Of a stretch of DNA of 64,000 nt, positions 51,524 through 59,183 are shown one piece after another. The DNA is from Candidatus Aquidulcis sp. Lineage in GTDB: Bacteria; Chloroflexota; Anaerolineae; UBA4142. The translations under genes were made by a program, and so were the position numbers. Position 1 is the stretch's first letter. Each line of letters begins with the position of its first letter. Below the pieces are notes generated by a model. It was not told the origin of the DNA, searched no databases, and saw nothing but the letters and a program-made list of their open reading frames with translations. Location: positions 1-64,000 of the forward strand of contig DYJA01000015.1 in NCBI GenBank assembly GCA_020723345.1, written 5' to 3'.

Positions 51524-52371
51524 CTGTAGTGAGTCAAGTAGAGCAACCACCCACAACGCAATTGGTGATCGAACCGACGCGCGGCTGGGCGGTGCTGAAA
51601 CTGCGCGAGTTGTGGGAATATCGCGAACTGCTCTATTTTCTCGTCTGGCGCGACGTCAAGGTGCGCTACAAGCAGACCGCGCTCGGCGTCGCGTGGATTG
51701 TGCTGCAACCGCTCGTCGCGACTTTGATCTTCACCGTCGTCTTTGGTCAGTTGGCGAAAATGCCGTCGGGCAATCTGCCGTATCCGCTCTTTGCGTTTGC
51801 CGCGCTCTTGCCGTGGAATTATTTCGCGGGCGCGCTGACGCGTTCCGGCACGAGTCTGGTCAACAACGCGAACTTGATCACCAAGATTTATTTTCCGCGC
51901 CTCGTGATTCCGCTCGCCGGCGTCATCAACGGGTTGGTGGATTTTGGCATCTCGCTGATCGTGCTGGTTGGCTTGATGATCTATTACGGCGTCGTGCCCG
52001 GTCTCGCCATCATCACTCTGCCACTGTTTCTCTTGCTGGCGATTGGGACTGCGCTCGGCGTGAGTCTGTGGTTATCGGCGTTGGCGGTGCAGTATCGCGA
52101 TGTGAATCATCTGCTGCCGTTTCTGTCGCAAGTATGGATGTACGCGACGCCGGTCGTTTATCCCGCGAGTCTGTTCCCAGAACGCTGGCGACCGCTGCTC
52201 GGTTTGAATCCGATGGCGGGCGTGGTCGAAGGATTTCGCTGGGCGTTGACCGGCAGCGGCGACGCGCCGGGTCCGATGTTGCTCGTGTCGGTCGTCGTCG
52301 TGGTGGTGCTCGTCGTGAGTGGTCTCATCTTCTTTCGCAATACCGAGCGGACGTTTGCGGATGTGGTGTGA
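51520..52371 (+). CDS. wzm: ABC-2 polysaccharide export permease
   Basis: Permease of 283 residues. N-terminal amphipathic part with YFLVWRDVKVRYKQTALGV, six membrane helices, and the Wzm-type motifs LPYPLFAFAALLPWNYFAGA and LLGLNPMAGVVEGFRW. It exports undecaprenyl-linked glycan with the ATPase Wzt. The intact wzt is 5.5 kb downstream; the pair is normally adjacent. Confidence 0.9.
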   Translation: MTVVSQVEQPPTTQLVIEPTRGWAVLKLRELWEYRELLYFLVWRDVKVRYKQTALGVAWIVLQPLVATLIFTVVFGQLAKMPSGNLPYPLFAFAALLPWNYFAGALTRSGTSLVNNANLITKIYFPRLVIPLAGVINGLVDFGISLIVLVGLMIYYGVVPGLAIITLPLFLLLAIGTALGVSLWLSALAVQYRDVNHLLPFLSQVWMYATPVVYPASLFPERWRPLLGLNPMAGVVEGFRWALTGSGDAPGPMLLVSVVVVVVLVVSGLIFFRNTERTFADVV

Positions 52372-52409
52372 GTCGGTGAATGGCTAATTGCGAAAGGCAA
52401 CTTGCGGCA

Positions 52410-52829
52410 TCAAGCCCAGGGGTTGACGAGCGTGAGTCCGGCGTGTTTGAAATCGTCTTCATTGCGCGTGACCAACGCGAGACCGCGCGACGATGCGCTC
52501 GCGGCGATGAGCGAGTCCATTGCCGACATTGGCTTGCCTTTTGCTTCGAGCGTCGCCGTGAGTTGCCCCCAGCGCAACATGCATTGAATGTCGAGTGGCA
52601 CAATCCGTTCGCCAAAACGGACAAGTAATTCGTCGTCAAGCCAATTACGCAAGGCGACTTTGCGTGGCGAGTCGTGCGATTTCTCGATTCCCTTACGAAT
52701 CTCACCAAGGGTGATCACGCTCAAATGAAGACGCGTCTCTTCGATGCCATCTACCCATACGACGACGCGCGGATTCGGATGTTTCGCGACGAACTCAGAA
52801 ATGACGCAGGTATCGAGAAGGTAGTTCAT
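52410..52829 (-). CDS. VapC-like PIN-domain toxin
   Basis: Protein of 139 residues. PIN fold with acidic residues in YLLDTCVISEF, SVITLGEIRKGIE and AMDSLIAASASSRGLALVTR then NEDDF. RNase toxin paired with the overlapping Phd/YefM antitoxin. Transcribed against the polysaccharide genes. Confidence 0.9.
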   Translation of the reverse strand: MNYLLDTCVISEFVAKHPNPRVVVWVDGIEETRLHLSVITLGEIRKGIEKSHDSPRKVALRNWLDDELLVRFGERIVPLDIQCMLRWGQLTATLEAKGKPMSAMDSLIAASASSRGLALVTRNEDDFKHAGLTLVNPWA

Positions 52830-53080
52830 AACTTGGGCTCCGGTCGGGCGCGGCTCTTATCGCGCCGGAGATCGCGTGATGCGCGGGTCAGGGGAGAACG
52901 ACGGAAGAAATCGGAAAGTTTATCCTGGCGGGAGACAAGTCGGCGATATTCTTCATACGAAAGCAGGATCGCAATCTGTTCGCCGCGCTTGGTAATGAGT
53001 TGGGGCCCGCGCCGAAGCGCTTCGTTGACTACTTCGCTGAAGCGATTCTTCGCTTCCTGCAATTGCCAGGTGTGGATCAT
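52826..53080 (-). CDS. Phd/YefM-family antitoxin
   Basis: About 84 residues from the ATG at 53080 (AGGAGA upstream). Phd/YefM pattern: HTWQLQEAKNRFSEVVNEAL, GPQLITKRGEQIAILLSYEE. C-terminal tail Arg-rich. It overlaps the toxin start by 4 nt. Confidence 0.9.
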   Translation of the reverse strand: MIHTWQLQEAKNRFSEVVNEALRRGPQLITKRGEQIAILLSYEEYRRLVSRQDKLSDFFRRSPLTRASRDLRRDKSRARPEPKL

Positions 53081-53093
53081 CTTATCTCTCCTG

Positions 53094-53136
53094 TCTAGTC
53101 TGGCTAGATTATAGGCGAGACCGGAATCTTTGTCAA
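53094..53136 (-). promoter_or_regulatory. Consensus promoter and palindromic operator of the VapC/Phd pair
   Basis: On the minus strand TTGACA (53131-53136), 17-nt spacer, TATAAT (53108-53113). Just downstream is the palindrome TCTAG-tctgg-CTAGA (53094-53108), a likely antitoxin operator. Confidence 0.8.
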
Positions 53137-53144
53137 ATTGATCA

Positions 53145-53519
53145 ATGTCTGACCTCGCGCTCCGCGTCGAAAATCTCTCCAAACTCTATCACATCGTCCT
53201 TCGACTATCGCTCAGGATAGCGCAAAAGCGGCACGATACGCTGCGAGATGCAATTGCGAATTGCGGATTGCAAATTGCGAACCTTGTTGGGCGGAATCGC
53301 AATTCGCAATTTGCTAATCGCAATTCTGATGATACCATCTGGGCGCTCAAGGACGTTTCCTTCGAGGTCAAGCGTGGCGAAGTGGTGGGCATCATTGGGC
53401 GCAACGGCGCGGGCAAAAGCACGCTGCTCAAAATCCTTTCACGTATCACCGAGGTCCTGAGCAGCGTCGAAGGACGAAAGGGCGCGCGATCATTGACGGG
53501 CGCGTGGGTTTGTGGTTGA
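53145..53519 (+). pseudogene. 5' fragment of wzt, copy 1
   Basis: Encodes the start of a Wzt-type ABC ATPase ([43 protein letters not shown] then [19 protein letters not shown]). It then leaves frame at a REP-like insert (CCTGAGC/GTCGAAGGA core, about 53457-53477) and ends after sequence matching GRVG in another frame. Signature and Walker B motifs and the carbohydrate-binding domain are missing. A second REP-like insert (CCTTCGACT/GCTCAGG, 53195-53217) and an inverted low-complexity insert (53249-53325) sit inside. It cannot make a working ATPase. Confidence 0.85.
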
Positions 53520-53537
53520 GAGTCGGAGATGTTGCAG

Positions 53538-53566
53538 TTGACTGTCGGTTGGGCAGGAGGTATACT
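53538..53566 (+). promoter_or_regulatory. Promoter of the UPF0175/DUF3368 cassette
   Basis: TTGACT, 17-nt spacer, TATACT, 28 nt before the antitoxin ATG. The same boxes and spacing recur at 54636-54664. Confidence 0.7.
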
Positions 53567-53594
53567 ACCGCGCGAAATCCGCGAGGAGGTGAAT

Positions 53595-53858
53595 ATGGAA
53601 ATGACGCAGATTGTGATTGATGTGCCACGCGATGTTTTGGACGCCGTGAAACTACCGCGTCCCGAAGTGGAAAAAGAACTACGCCAGGAATTGGCTTTGG
53701 CGCTGTACGAACGCGGCGCGCTCGCGTTGGGCAAGGCGCGCGAACTGGCCGGACTGACCCGGTGGGAGTTTGAGGAATTATTGGGACGACGTCGCATCGT
53801 GCGTCATTACACGGCAGCGGATCTCGCCGAGGACATCCACTATGCCGATAGTAATTAG
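53595..53858 (+). CDS. UPF0175-family antitoxin
   Basis: About 87 residues from the ATG at 53595 (GAGGAGG upstream). UPF0175 pattern: IDVPRDVLDAVKLPRPEVEK, LALALYERGALALGKARELA, TRWEFEELLGRR. Winged-helix antitoxin, overlapping the DUF3368 toxin by 17 nt. Confidence 0.88.
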   Translation: MEMTQIVIDVPRDVLDAVKLPRPEVEKELRQELALALYERGALALGKARELAGLTRWEFEELLGRRRIVRHYTAADLAEDIHYADSN

Positions 53859-54339
53859 CGATTCATCTACCTTGATTCATCTCGCCGCGATTGGACGTCT
53901 CGATTTGCTCCGCGCGTTTTACGGTCGCATTGTCATTTCCCCGGCTGTATGGAAAGAAGTGGTTGAGCAGGGACGCGAACGCGCCGGCGCGGCTGAAGTC
54001 GAACGGGGTAAACACGACGGATGGATTGAGATTCAATCGGCAACGAACCAGCCCTTGCTGCGCTTGTTGGAGCACGGGTTGGACGAAGGTGAGGCGCAGA
54101 CGATCGCGCTTGCCGTCGAGCAGCCAGAGGCATTGGTCTTGCTGGATGAGTCTGACGCGCGTCAAATTGCTGCCGTTTACAACTTGCGCAAGACCGGCGC
54201 AATCGGAGTACTCATCCGCGCCAAGCGCGAGGGAAAAATCGCATCTCTGAGGACGGAACTGGATCGGTTGCGCGGTCCGGGCGGATTCTGGATTGATGAG
54301 GGACTGTATCGTCAAGCGTTGCAAGCGGTCGGAGAGTAA
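53842..54339 (+). CDS. DUF3368 PIN-like toxin
   Basis: About 165 residues from the ATG at 53842. DUF3368 pattern: VISDSSTLIHLAAIGRLDLL, VISPAVWKEVVEQGRER, LDEGEAQTIALAVE, VLLDESDARQIAAVYNL. PIN-like nuclease with acidic residues at DSS, E of GEAQ and DES. Paired with UPF0175. Confidence 0.9.
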   Translation: MPIVISDSSTLIHLAAIGRLDLLRAFYGRIVISPAVWKEVVEQGRERAGAAEVERGKHDGWIEIQSATNQPLLRLLEHGLDEGEAQTIALAVEQPEALVLLDESDARQIAAVYNLRKTGAIGVLIRAKREGKIASLRTELDRLRGPGGFWIDEGLYRQALQAVGE

Positions 54340-54347
54340 ACTTCATC

Positions 54348-54610
54348 ATGTTTGACCTCGCGCTCCGCGTCGAAAACCTTTCCAAACTCTATCACATCGT
54401 CCTTCGACTGTCGCTCAGGATAGCGCAAAAGCGGCACGATACGCTGCGGGATGTGATTGGAAGTTGGAAGATAGATTTGGGCGCAACGGCGCGGGCAAAA
54501 GCACACTGCTCAAAACCGAAGGTCTTGCGCATCACCGAGGTCCTGAGCAGCGTCGAAGGACGAAAGGGCGCGCGATTATTGACGGACGCGTGGGTTCGCT
54601 GTTGGAAGGT
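54348..54610 (+). pseudogene. 5' fragment of wzt, copy 2
   Basis: The first ~110 bp are nearly identical to copy 1, including the same REP-like insert (LYH then IVLRLSLRI then [10 protein letters not shown]). A deletion then joins GGAAGTTGGAAGATAGA-type repeat to the Walker A region, which is out of frame (the other frame gives [12 protein letters not shown]). The fragment ends at sequence for IIDGRVGSLLE in another frame. Shared insertions show copies 1 and 2 derive from one another. Confidence 0.85.
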
Positions 54611-54635
54611 GATGCTAACAAAGGTGATGCTGCGG

Positions 54636-54664
54636 TTGACTGAGCGTCTGGCAGAGGATATACT
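54636..54664 (+). promoter_or_regulatory. Promoter of the second HicBA cassette
   Basis: TTGACT, 17-nt spacer, TATACT, 39 nt before the hicB ATG. Flanks GATGCTGCGG match GATGTTGCAG before the promoter at 53538. Confidence 0.7.
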
Positions 54665-54703
54665 AATGAAAAAATGCGGGTTCACCCGACGGGAGGAAAT
54701 ATC

Positions 54704-54967
54704 ATGCAGACTCTAATTGCGCGCATAGAAATCTTTCGCGAAGGCGATTTGTACATCGGGCTCTGTCCCGACCTGGATGTTTCCAGTTTCGGAAAAACGA
54801 TTGAAGAAGCAAAGTCCTCCGTGCAAGAGGCACTGGCTGCCTTTATCGAGGAGTGCACGGCGATGGGCACACTCGTGGAGGTTCTAGAAGAAGCCGGTTT
54901 CGTCCGCCAGAATGGGACATGGCTGTCGCGTCAACCGGTGTCCGCCGAATTGCTTGTGGTGATGTGA
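54704..54967 (+). CDS. hicB: HicB-like antitoxin (second HicBA pair)
   Basis: About 87 residues from the ATG at 54704 (GGGAGG upstream). HicB pattern: ARIEIFREGDLYIGLCPDLD, VSSFGKTIEEAKSSVQEALA, FIEECTAMGT. Followed after 8 nt by a HicA-like toxin. Not closely similar to the pair at 38532-39034. Confidence 0.88.
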   Translation: MQTLIARIEIFREGDLYIGLCPDLDVSSFGKTIEEAKSSVQEALAAFIEECTAMGTLVEVLEEAGFVRQNGTWLSRQPVSAELLVVM

Positions 54968-54975
54968 GACCCAAC

Positions 54976-55215
54976 ATGGCACAACGTAAAATCACCCCCA
55001 TCGCCTATCAGAAACTTGTCCAAGTATTTGAGTTGGACGGCTTTGTCGTCAAGCGTCGAAAAGGCGATCACCTTGTGCTAACCAAGTCGGCGATCAAGCG
55101 CCCGGTCGTGATCAAGACCAGCCCGCACCAAGTGCCCGTTACACACATCTTGACGAATATGAGGACAGCGGGGATGAGCCGCGAGCGCTACTTTGAGTTG
55201 CTCGACAAGGTTTGA
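54976..55215 (+). CDS. hicA: HicA-like toxin (second HicBA pair)
   Basis: About 79 residues from the ATG at 54976. HicA/YcfA pattern: AYQKLVQVFELDGFVVKRRK, GDHLVLTKSAIKRPVVI (catalytic His in GDHLVL), then TNMRTAGMSRERYFELL. mRNA interferase partner of the upstream HicB. Confidence 0.85.
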   Translation: MAQRKITPIAYQKLVQVFELDGFVVKRRKGDHLVLTKSAIKRPVVIKTSPHQVPVTHILTNMRTAGMSRERYFELLDKV

Positions 55216-55221
55216 TTGACC

Positions 55222-56955
55222 ATGTCTGACCTCGCGATCCGCGTCGAAAACCTCTCTAAACTCTATCACCTCGGCAAAGCGCAAAAGCGCCACGATACGC
55301 TGCGGGATGTGATTGGAAGTTGGAAGATAGAAGTTGGAAGTTGGATCAGCCAACTCGCGCGTCCAATCTCCAATCTCCAATCTCCAACCTCCAACGTCCA
55401 ACCTCCAACCTCCGATGACACCATCTGGGCGCTAAAGGACGTTTCCTTCGACGTCAAGCGCGGCGAGGTGGTGGGCATCATTGGGCGCAACGGCGCGGGC
55501 AAAAGCACGCTGCCAAATAGTCTTGCTCGAACGTTGTTTGTTGGGCTGTCTTTGGCGATAGCCATTGTTTTTTCTCCCCACGTTGTCTACTCTCAGACTC
55601 CGGTGGGGAGTTGGTCTACCCCAGTCAAACTATCGGCTCAGGAGCATGGTTACGCGGATCCAGCATCTTTGACGGTGACGCCGGACAACAAAGTGCATGC
55701 CTTGTGGACGGAGACTCCCAATGAAAAGGATCAGCAATCCTTCATCGGTTATTATGCGCGATGGGATAGTGGGCGGTGGGCGCGCCCGGGCGACGTCTTG
55801 GCTATGCCAGGCGGTGTACGGAGTCCTTCGATTACGGCTGATACTTTTGGTACTTTGCATGCGGTCTTCGTAAGTAGCGGCGGTTTGTACTATACTCAAG
55901 CCGACAGTCGTGTGGCAGAGTCTGTGCGTTCTTGGACTACACCGGTTCCACTTGGCGTAGGGTCAGGTAATATCTCGATTGCGCCTGATGGAATGTTGCA
56001 TGTCTATTTTGTCCAACCTACTGCAGTTGGTGCTCTCTTCCATACATCCTCGATCAACAATGGTCAAACGTGGAGCACACCACGAAAGATTGCCGAGGGA
56101 CAACAAGACAGTATGGTCGTCAGCACTAGTTTCGTTGATTCCAAGGGACGCCTGCACGTAATCTGGGAGGAAGTGGATTTTTCCAAGAGTGGTTATGGGC
56201 GTGCGATTTATTATCTGCGCTCGACGGACCAGGGATTGAGTTGGTCTCAGCCGCTCCAAGTGGATACAATCTTCTCTGGTGAATATCAGAGCGGCTATGG
56301 CCCGGGCTCACCTTCTTTCGCGCACACTCCCGATGATACACTGCACATTGTCTGGGATGGCGCGCCGCGGGGCGAACGTCACTACATCTCATCGCGAGAT
56401 GGTGGTCGTACTTGGTCTAAACCAAAGACGCTTGGCGCTTTTCGCGGACTTACAGGGGCGAATGTTATGGCGGTGGATAGCGCCGGCGTGATCCACTTGG
56501 TCAACGGAACTTTGACTGATGAATTGTACTATATGTCGTTGTCGCAAGGTGTCTGGTCGAATCCGGTCAGTATTGCCGCGAACACCAAAGTCGCTCAAAA
56601 GGCACCTCATTTTCCAAGTATCGTTGTGAGCGGCGGAAATCGTCTGGTTGTTACATGGCAGGAACGCAGCGATGGTTCGTTGTGGACGATGGATGGTCGA
56701 AGTCAATCGCCGGCGGTGGCACCCTCAACTCTGGCGTCAAGACCGGCGACAGCTGTTCCAAGTGTAGCCGCTCCTCCAATGTCTACGATTCGACCCACAT
56801 TGACGCCGGCCCGGTCGGCGAATGTGCCACTGGCTAGTTCAGAAGTTCCGCCCACTTTGGATCAGAGTTTGAGTGTGTTGGGTGGCGTGGCGTTGGCGGG
56901 TCTGCTGGTTTTTATTGTTGTGATTTGGTTTGGAGTGATTCGGCGGCATGTCTGA
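55222..56955 (+). CDS. Chimeric frame: wzt 5' fragment (copy 3) fused to a BNR-repeat secreted protein
   Basis: Open frame of 577 residues. Residues 1-97 are a Wzt N-terminus ([50 protein letters not shown]) with about 34 residues of in-frame repeat DNA (55311-55412). Directly after Walker A the sequence changes to a signal-peptide-like stretch ([20 protein letters not shown]), then a sialidase-like beta-propeller with Asp boxes ([23 protein letters not shown]), a Thr/Pro-rich stalk and a C-terminal membrane helix (about 546-570). The BNR part was probably once a separate secreted protein whose start was replaced. A TTG at 55536 could still initiate it. Base composition after 55515 is less CGCG-rich than the host genes. 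Confidence 0.75.
   Translation: MSDLAIRVENLSKLYHLGKAQKRHDTLRDVIGSWKIEVGSWISQLARPISNLQSPTSNVQPPTSDDTIWALKDVSFDVKRGEVVGIIGRNGAGKSTLPNSLARTLFVGLSLAIAIVFSPHVVYSQTPVGSWSTPVKLSAQEHGYADPASLTVTPDNKVHALWTETPNEKDQQSFIGYYARWDSGRWARPGDVLAMPGGVRSPSITADTFGTLHAVFVSSGGLYYTQADSRVAESVRSWTTPVPLGVGSGNISIAPDGMLHVYFVQPTAVGALFHTSSINNGQTWSTPRKIAEGQQDSMVVSTSFVDSKGRLHVIWEEVDFSKSGYGRAIYYLRSTDQGLSWSQPLQVDTIFSGEYQSGYGPGSPSFAHTPDDTLHIVWDGAPRGERHYISSRDGGRTWSKPKTLGAFRGLTGANVMAVDSAGVIHLVNGTLTDELYYMSLSQGVWSNPVSIAANTKVAQKAPHFPSIVVSGGNRLVVTWQERSDGSLWTMDGRSQSPAVAPSTLASRPATAVPSVAAPPMSTIRPTLTPARSANVPLASSEVPPTLDQSLSVLGGVALAGLLVFIVVIWFGVIRRHV
55311..55412 (+). repeat. In-frame GGAAGTTGG/CCAACCTCC repeat in wzt copy 3
   Basis: Left units GGAAGTTGGAAG pair with right units CTCCAATCTCCAACCTCC. 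Same family as 33302-33380. It fills the variable linker between RHDTLRD and TIWALKD of Wzt. Confidence 0.75.
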
Positions 56956-57763
56956 TGCAACGCCATATGTACAAGAGTTTTATCAGGGACTTGCATCCGG
57001 GGTACGGTCCTCAGCGAGAGTTGTTGTGCCTCTGGTGGTGCAGCTCCTCCAGCCAAAAAGCGTGATTGACGTTGGGTGTGGCACAGGTATATGGCTATCT
57101 GTGTTTAGAGAACAAGGCGTCCACGATATTTGTGGTTTAGACGGTGGATATGTGGGTCGCGATATGTTGGAAATTCCCCCGGAGAATTTCATACCATTCG
57201 ATTTGACTCGCCCCATCAAGATGGATCGTGAATTTGACTTGGTGATTTCGTTAGAGGTTGCAGAGCATCTTCCGGAAGACTATGCTGAACAATTCGTTGA
57301 TTCACTAGTTGGGCTTGGCTCTGTAATCCTATTTTCTGCGGCGATCCCTTTTCAAGGTGGACTCAATCATGTGAATGAACAATGGCAAGATTATTGGGTT
57401 GCGATGTTTCAGCGAAGAGAATATATTGTCGTGGATTGTATTCGAGAGCATGTTTGGAAAAATGACGCCGTTGATCCTTGGTATGCGCAAAATATGTTCT
57501 TGTTTGTGAAGCGAAGTCGGGTTTCCCCGTCGGAATCGTTCAGGAAAGTGCTGGAGCATTCGGGTATGTCGGCGTTTTCTGTTGTGCATCCACAGATCTA
57601 TTTACAGGTCGCGACAAGACTCGCACAAGCATTGAGTGATGCCAACCCCAACACAATGGCATTTTCCAAATTACTGGCAGCACTGCCGGTCGTGTTTTTC
57701 AGGGCTTTGACGTGGCGCGCCCAACGTGTTTGGATGAACATTTTCCCCGAATGGTCGAAATGA
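56948..57763 (+). CDS. Class I SAM-dependent methyltransferase
   Basis: Protein of 271 residues overlapping the BNR gene by 8 nt. Motif [21 protein letters not shown], acidic end of beta 2 in [10 protein letters not shown], then [20 protein letters not shown]. The type is common in polysaccharide loci, where such enzymes methylate sugars or cap chains. Its composition is atypical for the window, like its neighbours. Confidence 0.85.
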   Translation: MSDATPYVQEFYQGLASGVRSSARVVVPLVVQLLQPKSVIDVGCGTGIWLSVFREQGVHDICGLDGGYVGRDMLEIPPENFIPFDLTRPIKMDREFDLVISLEVAEHLPEDYAEQFVDSLVGLGSVILFSAAIPFQGGLNHVNEQWQDYWVAMFQRREYIVVDCIREHVWKNDAVDPWYAQNMFLFVKRSRVSPSESFRKVLEHSGMSAFSVVHPQIYLQVATRLAQALSDANPNTMAFSKLLAALPVVFFRALTWRAQRVWMNIFPEWSK

Positions 57764-57768
57764 TTGAC

Positions 57769-57873
57769 ACTGTAGCATTGCAACCGCAGAGACCGCAGAG
57801 ACGCAGAGAAAAAATCCAAATCTCTGCGCTCTCTGCGCCTCTGCGGTGATTCAATCGGTGAACATGCTACAGT
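57769..57873. repeat. Nested inverted repeat before the intact wzt
   Basis: ACTGTAGCAT (57769) pairs with ATGCTACAGT (57864-57873). Inside, CCGCAGAGACCGCAGAGACG pairs with CTCTGCGCCTCTGCGG-type sequence. MITE/REP-like, no coding. Confidence 0.75.
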
Positions 57874-57890
57874 CTCAAATGATTTGACAG

Positions 57891-59120
57891 ATGAATAACG
57901 GCGCAATCCGAATCGAGAACTTGAGCAAGCAGTACTCTATCGGCAGGCTACAGAAACGACAAGATACATTGCGGGATGTCTTGATGGAGGGGGTGCGCGC
58001 GTCAGCAAAGTGGTTTTCAGCGAGGCACCAAGCACAAAGCCGCGCAGATCAAAATGTGATTTGGGCACTCAAGGATGTCTCATTCCAAATTGAGCGCGGC
58101 GAAGTTGTGGGCGTTATCGGTCGGAACGGTGCAGGGAAAAGTACTCTTCTGAAAATCCTTTCGCGGATCACTGAGCCGACCAAAGGTCGGGCAATCATTA
58201 GTGGAAGAGTGGGTTCATTACTAGAGGTGGGAACGGGCTTTCACCCCGAACTGACCGGGCGCGAGAACATTTATTTGAATGCCGCAGTACTTGGCATGAA
58301 GCGGGTCGAAATCAATCGCAAGTTTGATGAGATCGTGGAATTTGCCGAAATTGCCAAGTTCCTTGATACGCCAGTCAAGCGCTATTCAAGCGGAATGTAC
58401 GTCCGTTTGGCTTTTGCTGTGGCGGCACATCTTGAGCCCGAGATTCTTCTGGTGGACGAAGTGTTAGCAGTGGGGGATGCGGCATTTCAGACCAAATGCT
58501 TGGGAAAGATGCGCGATATTGGCAATAGTGGCAGAACTGTGTTATTTGTCAGCCACTCTATGTCAGCAGTCCAGCGGTTATGTAGCAGAGGAATATTGCT
58601 CGAAAGCGGAACTGTGAAATGTGATGCCCCTGTCCGAACGGCTGTAGAGAAATATCTTTCTTCCAATGTCGGTTCTACGTATCAAAGTGTTTCTGGTATA
58701 GTGGACAAGCCCACCATTGAAAAGGCAAGTTGGGAATTGACCGGGGTAGACGAGATAACGCTTGATGTTTCTTTCAAATCTCCGCACAGGCTTTGTCCTC
58801 CCGTTTTGGGTTTCGTTGTCTATGATGCGCTTGGAATTCCTGTCTTTGGCACCAACCCAAGACTAGACCCTCACGCAAGTCTTCCCGATTCAATGCAAGA
58901 AGGCAACGTCCGCGTTCAAATTTCTGTCGAAGCCCTGCGTCCGGGCACTTACTATGTTTCGCTGTGGTTAGGCGATCAATACCAGGATTATTGCCAAGTT
59001 GATCATGCCATACGATTTGAGTTGAAACCCGGAATGTTGAATTCACCAGTGGCTCAGCCACACATTATCGGTAGTACCTTTTTGAAGACGCGGTGGCAGT
59101 ATGATCCTCAAGCCCGCTGA
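57891..59120 (+). CDS. wzt: Polysaccharide export ATPase Wzt with C-terminal glycan-binding domain
   Basis: Full-length protein of 409 residues. ABC core (1-250): [14 protein letters not shown] Walker A, YSSGMYVRLAFAVAAHLEP signature, EILLVDEVLAVGD Walker B, and LFVSHSMSAVQRLC switch His. The C-terminal ~150 residues (from about VSGIVDKPTIEKASWEL) are the beta-sandwich that binds the glycan end in Wzt proteins. Its linker lacks the repeat insertions found in the three truncated copies upstream. The DNA is less CGCG-rich than wzm, suggesting later acquisition (inference). Confidence 0.92.
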   Translation: MNNGAIRIENLSKQYSIGRLQKRQDTLRDVLMEGVRASAKWFSARHQAQSRADQNVIWALKDVSFQIERGEVVGVIGRNGAGKSTLLKILSRITEPTKGRAIISGRVGSLLEVGTGFHPELTGRENIYLNAAVLGMKRVEINRKFDEIVEFAEIAKFLDTPVKRYSSGMYVRLAFAVAAHLEPEILLVDEVLAVGDAAFQTKCLGKMRDIGNSGRTVLFVSHSMSAVQRLCSRGILLESGTVKCDAPVRTAVEKYLSSNVGSTYQSVSGIVDKPTIEKASWELTGVDEITLDVSFKSPHRLCPPVLGFVVYDALGIPVFGTNPRLDPHASLPDSMQEGNVRVQISVEALRPGTYYVSLWLGDQYQDYCQVDHAIRFELKPGMLNSPVAQPHIIGSTFLKTRWQYDPQAR

Positions 59121-59183
59121 CTTGCTCGCACATACACACTTGGGTGTGGTTTCCCTCCGGGATCGTTCAGAGAACGCGCGCCA

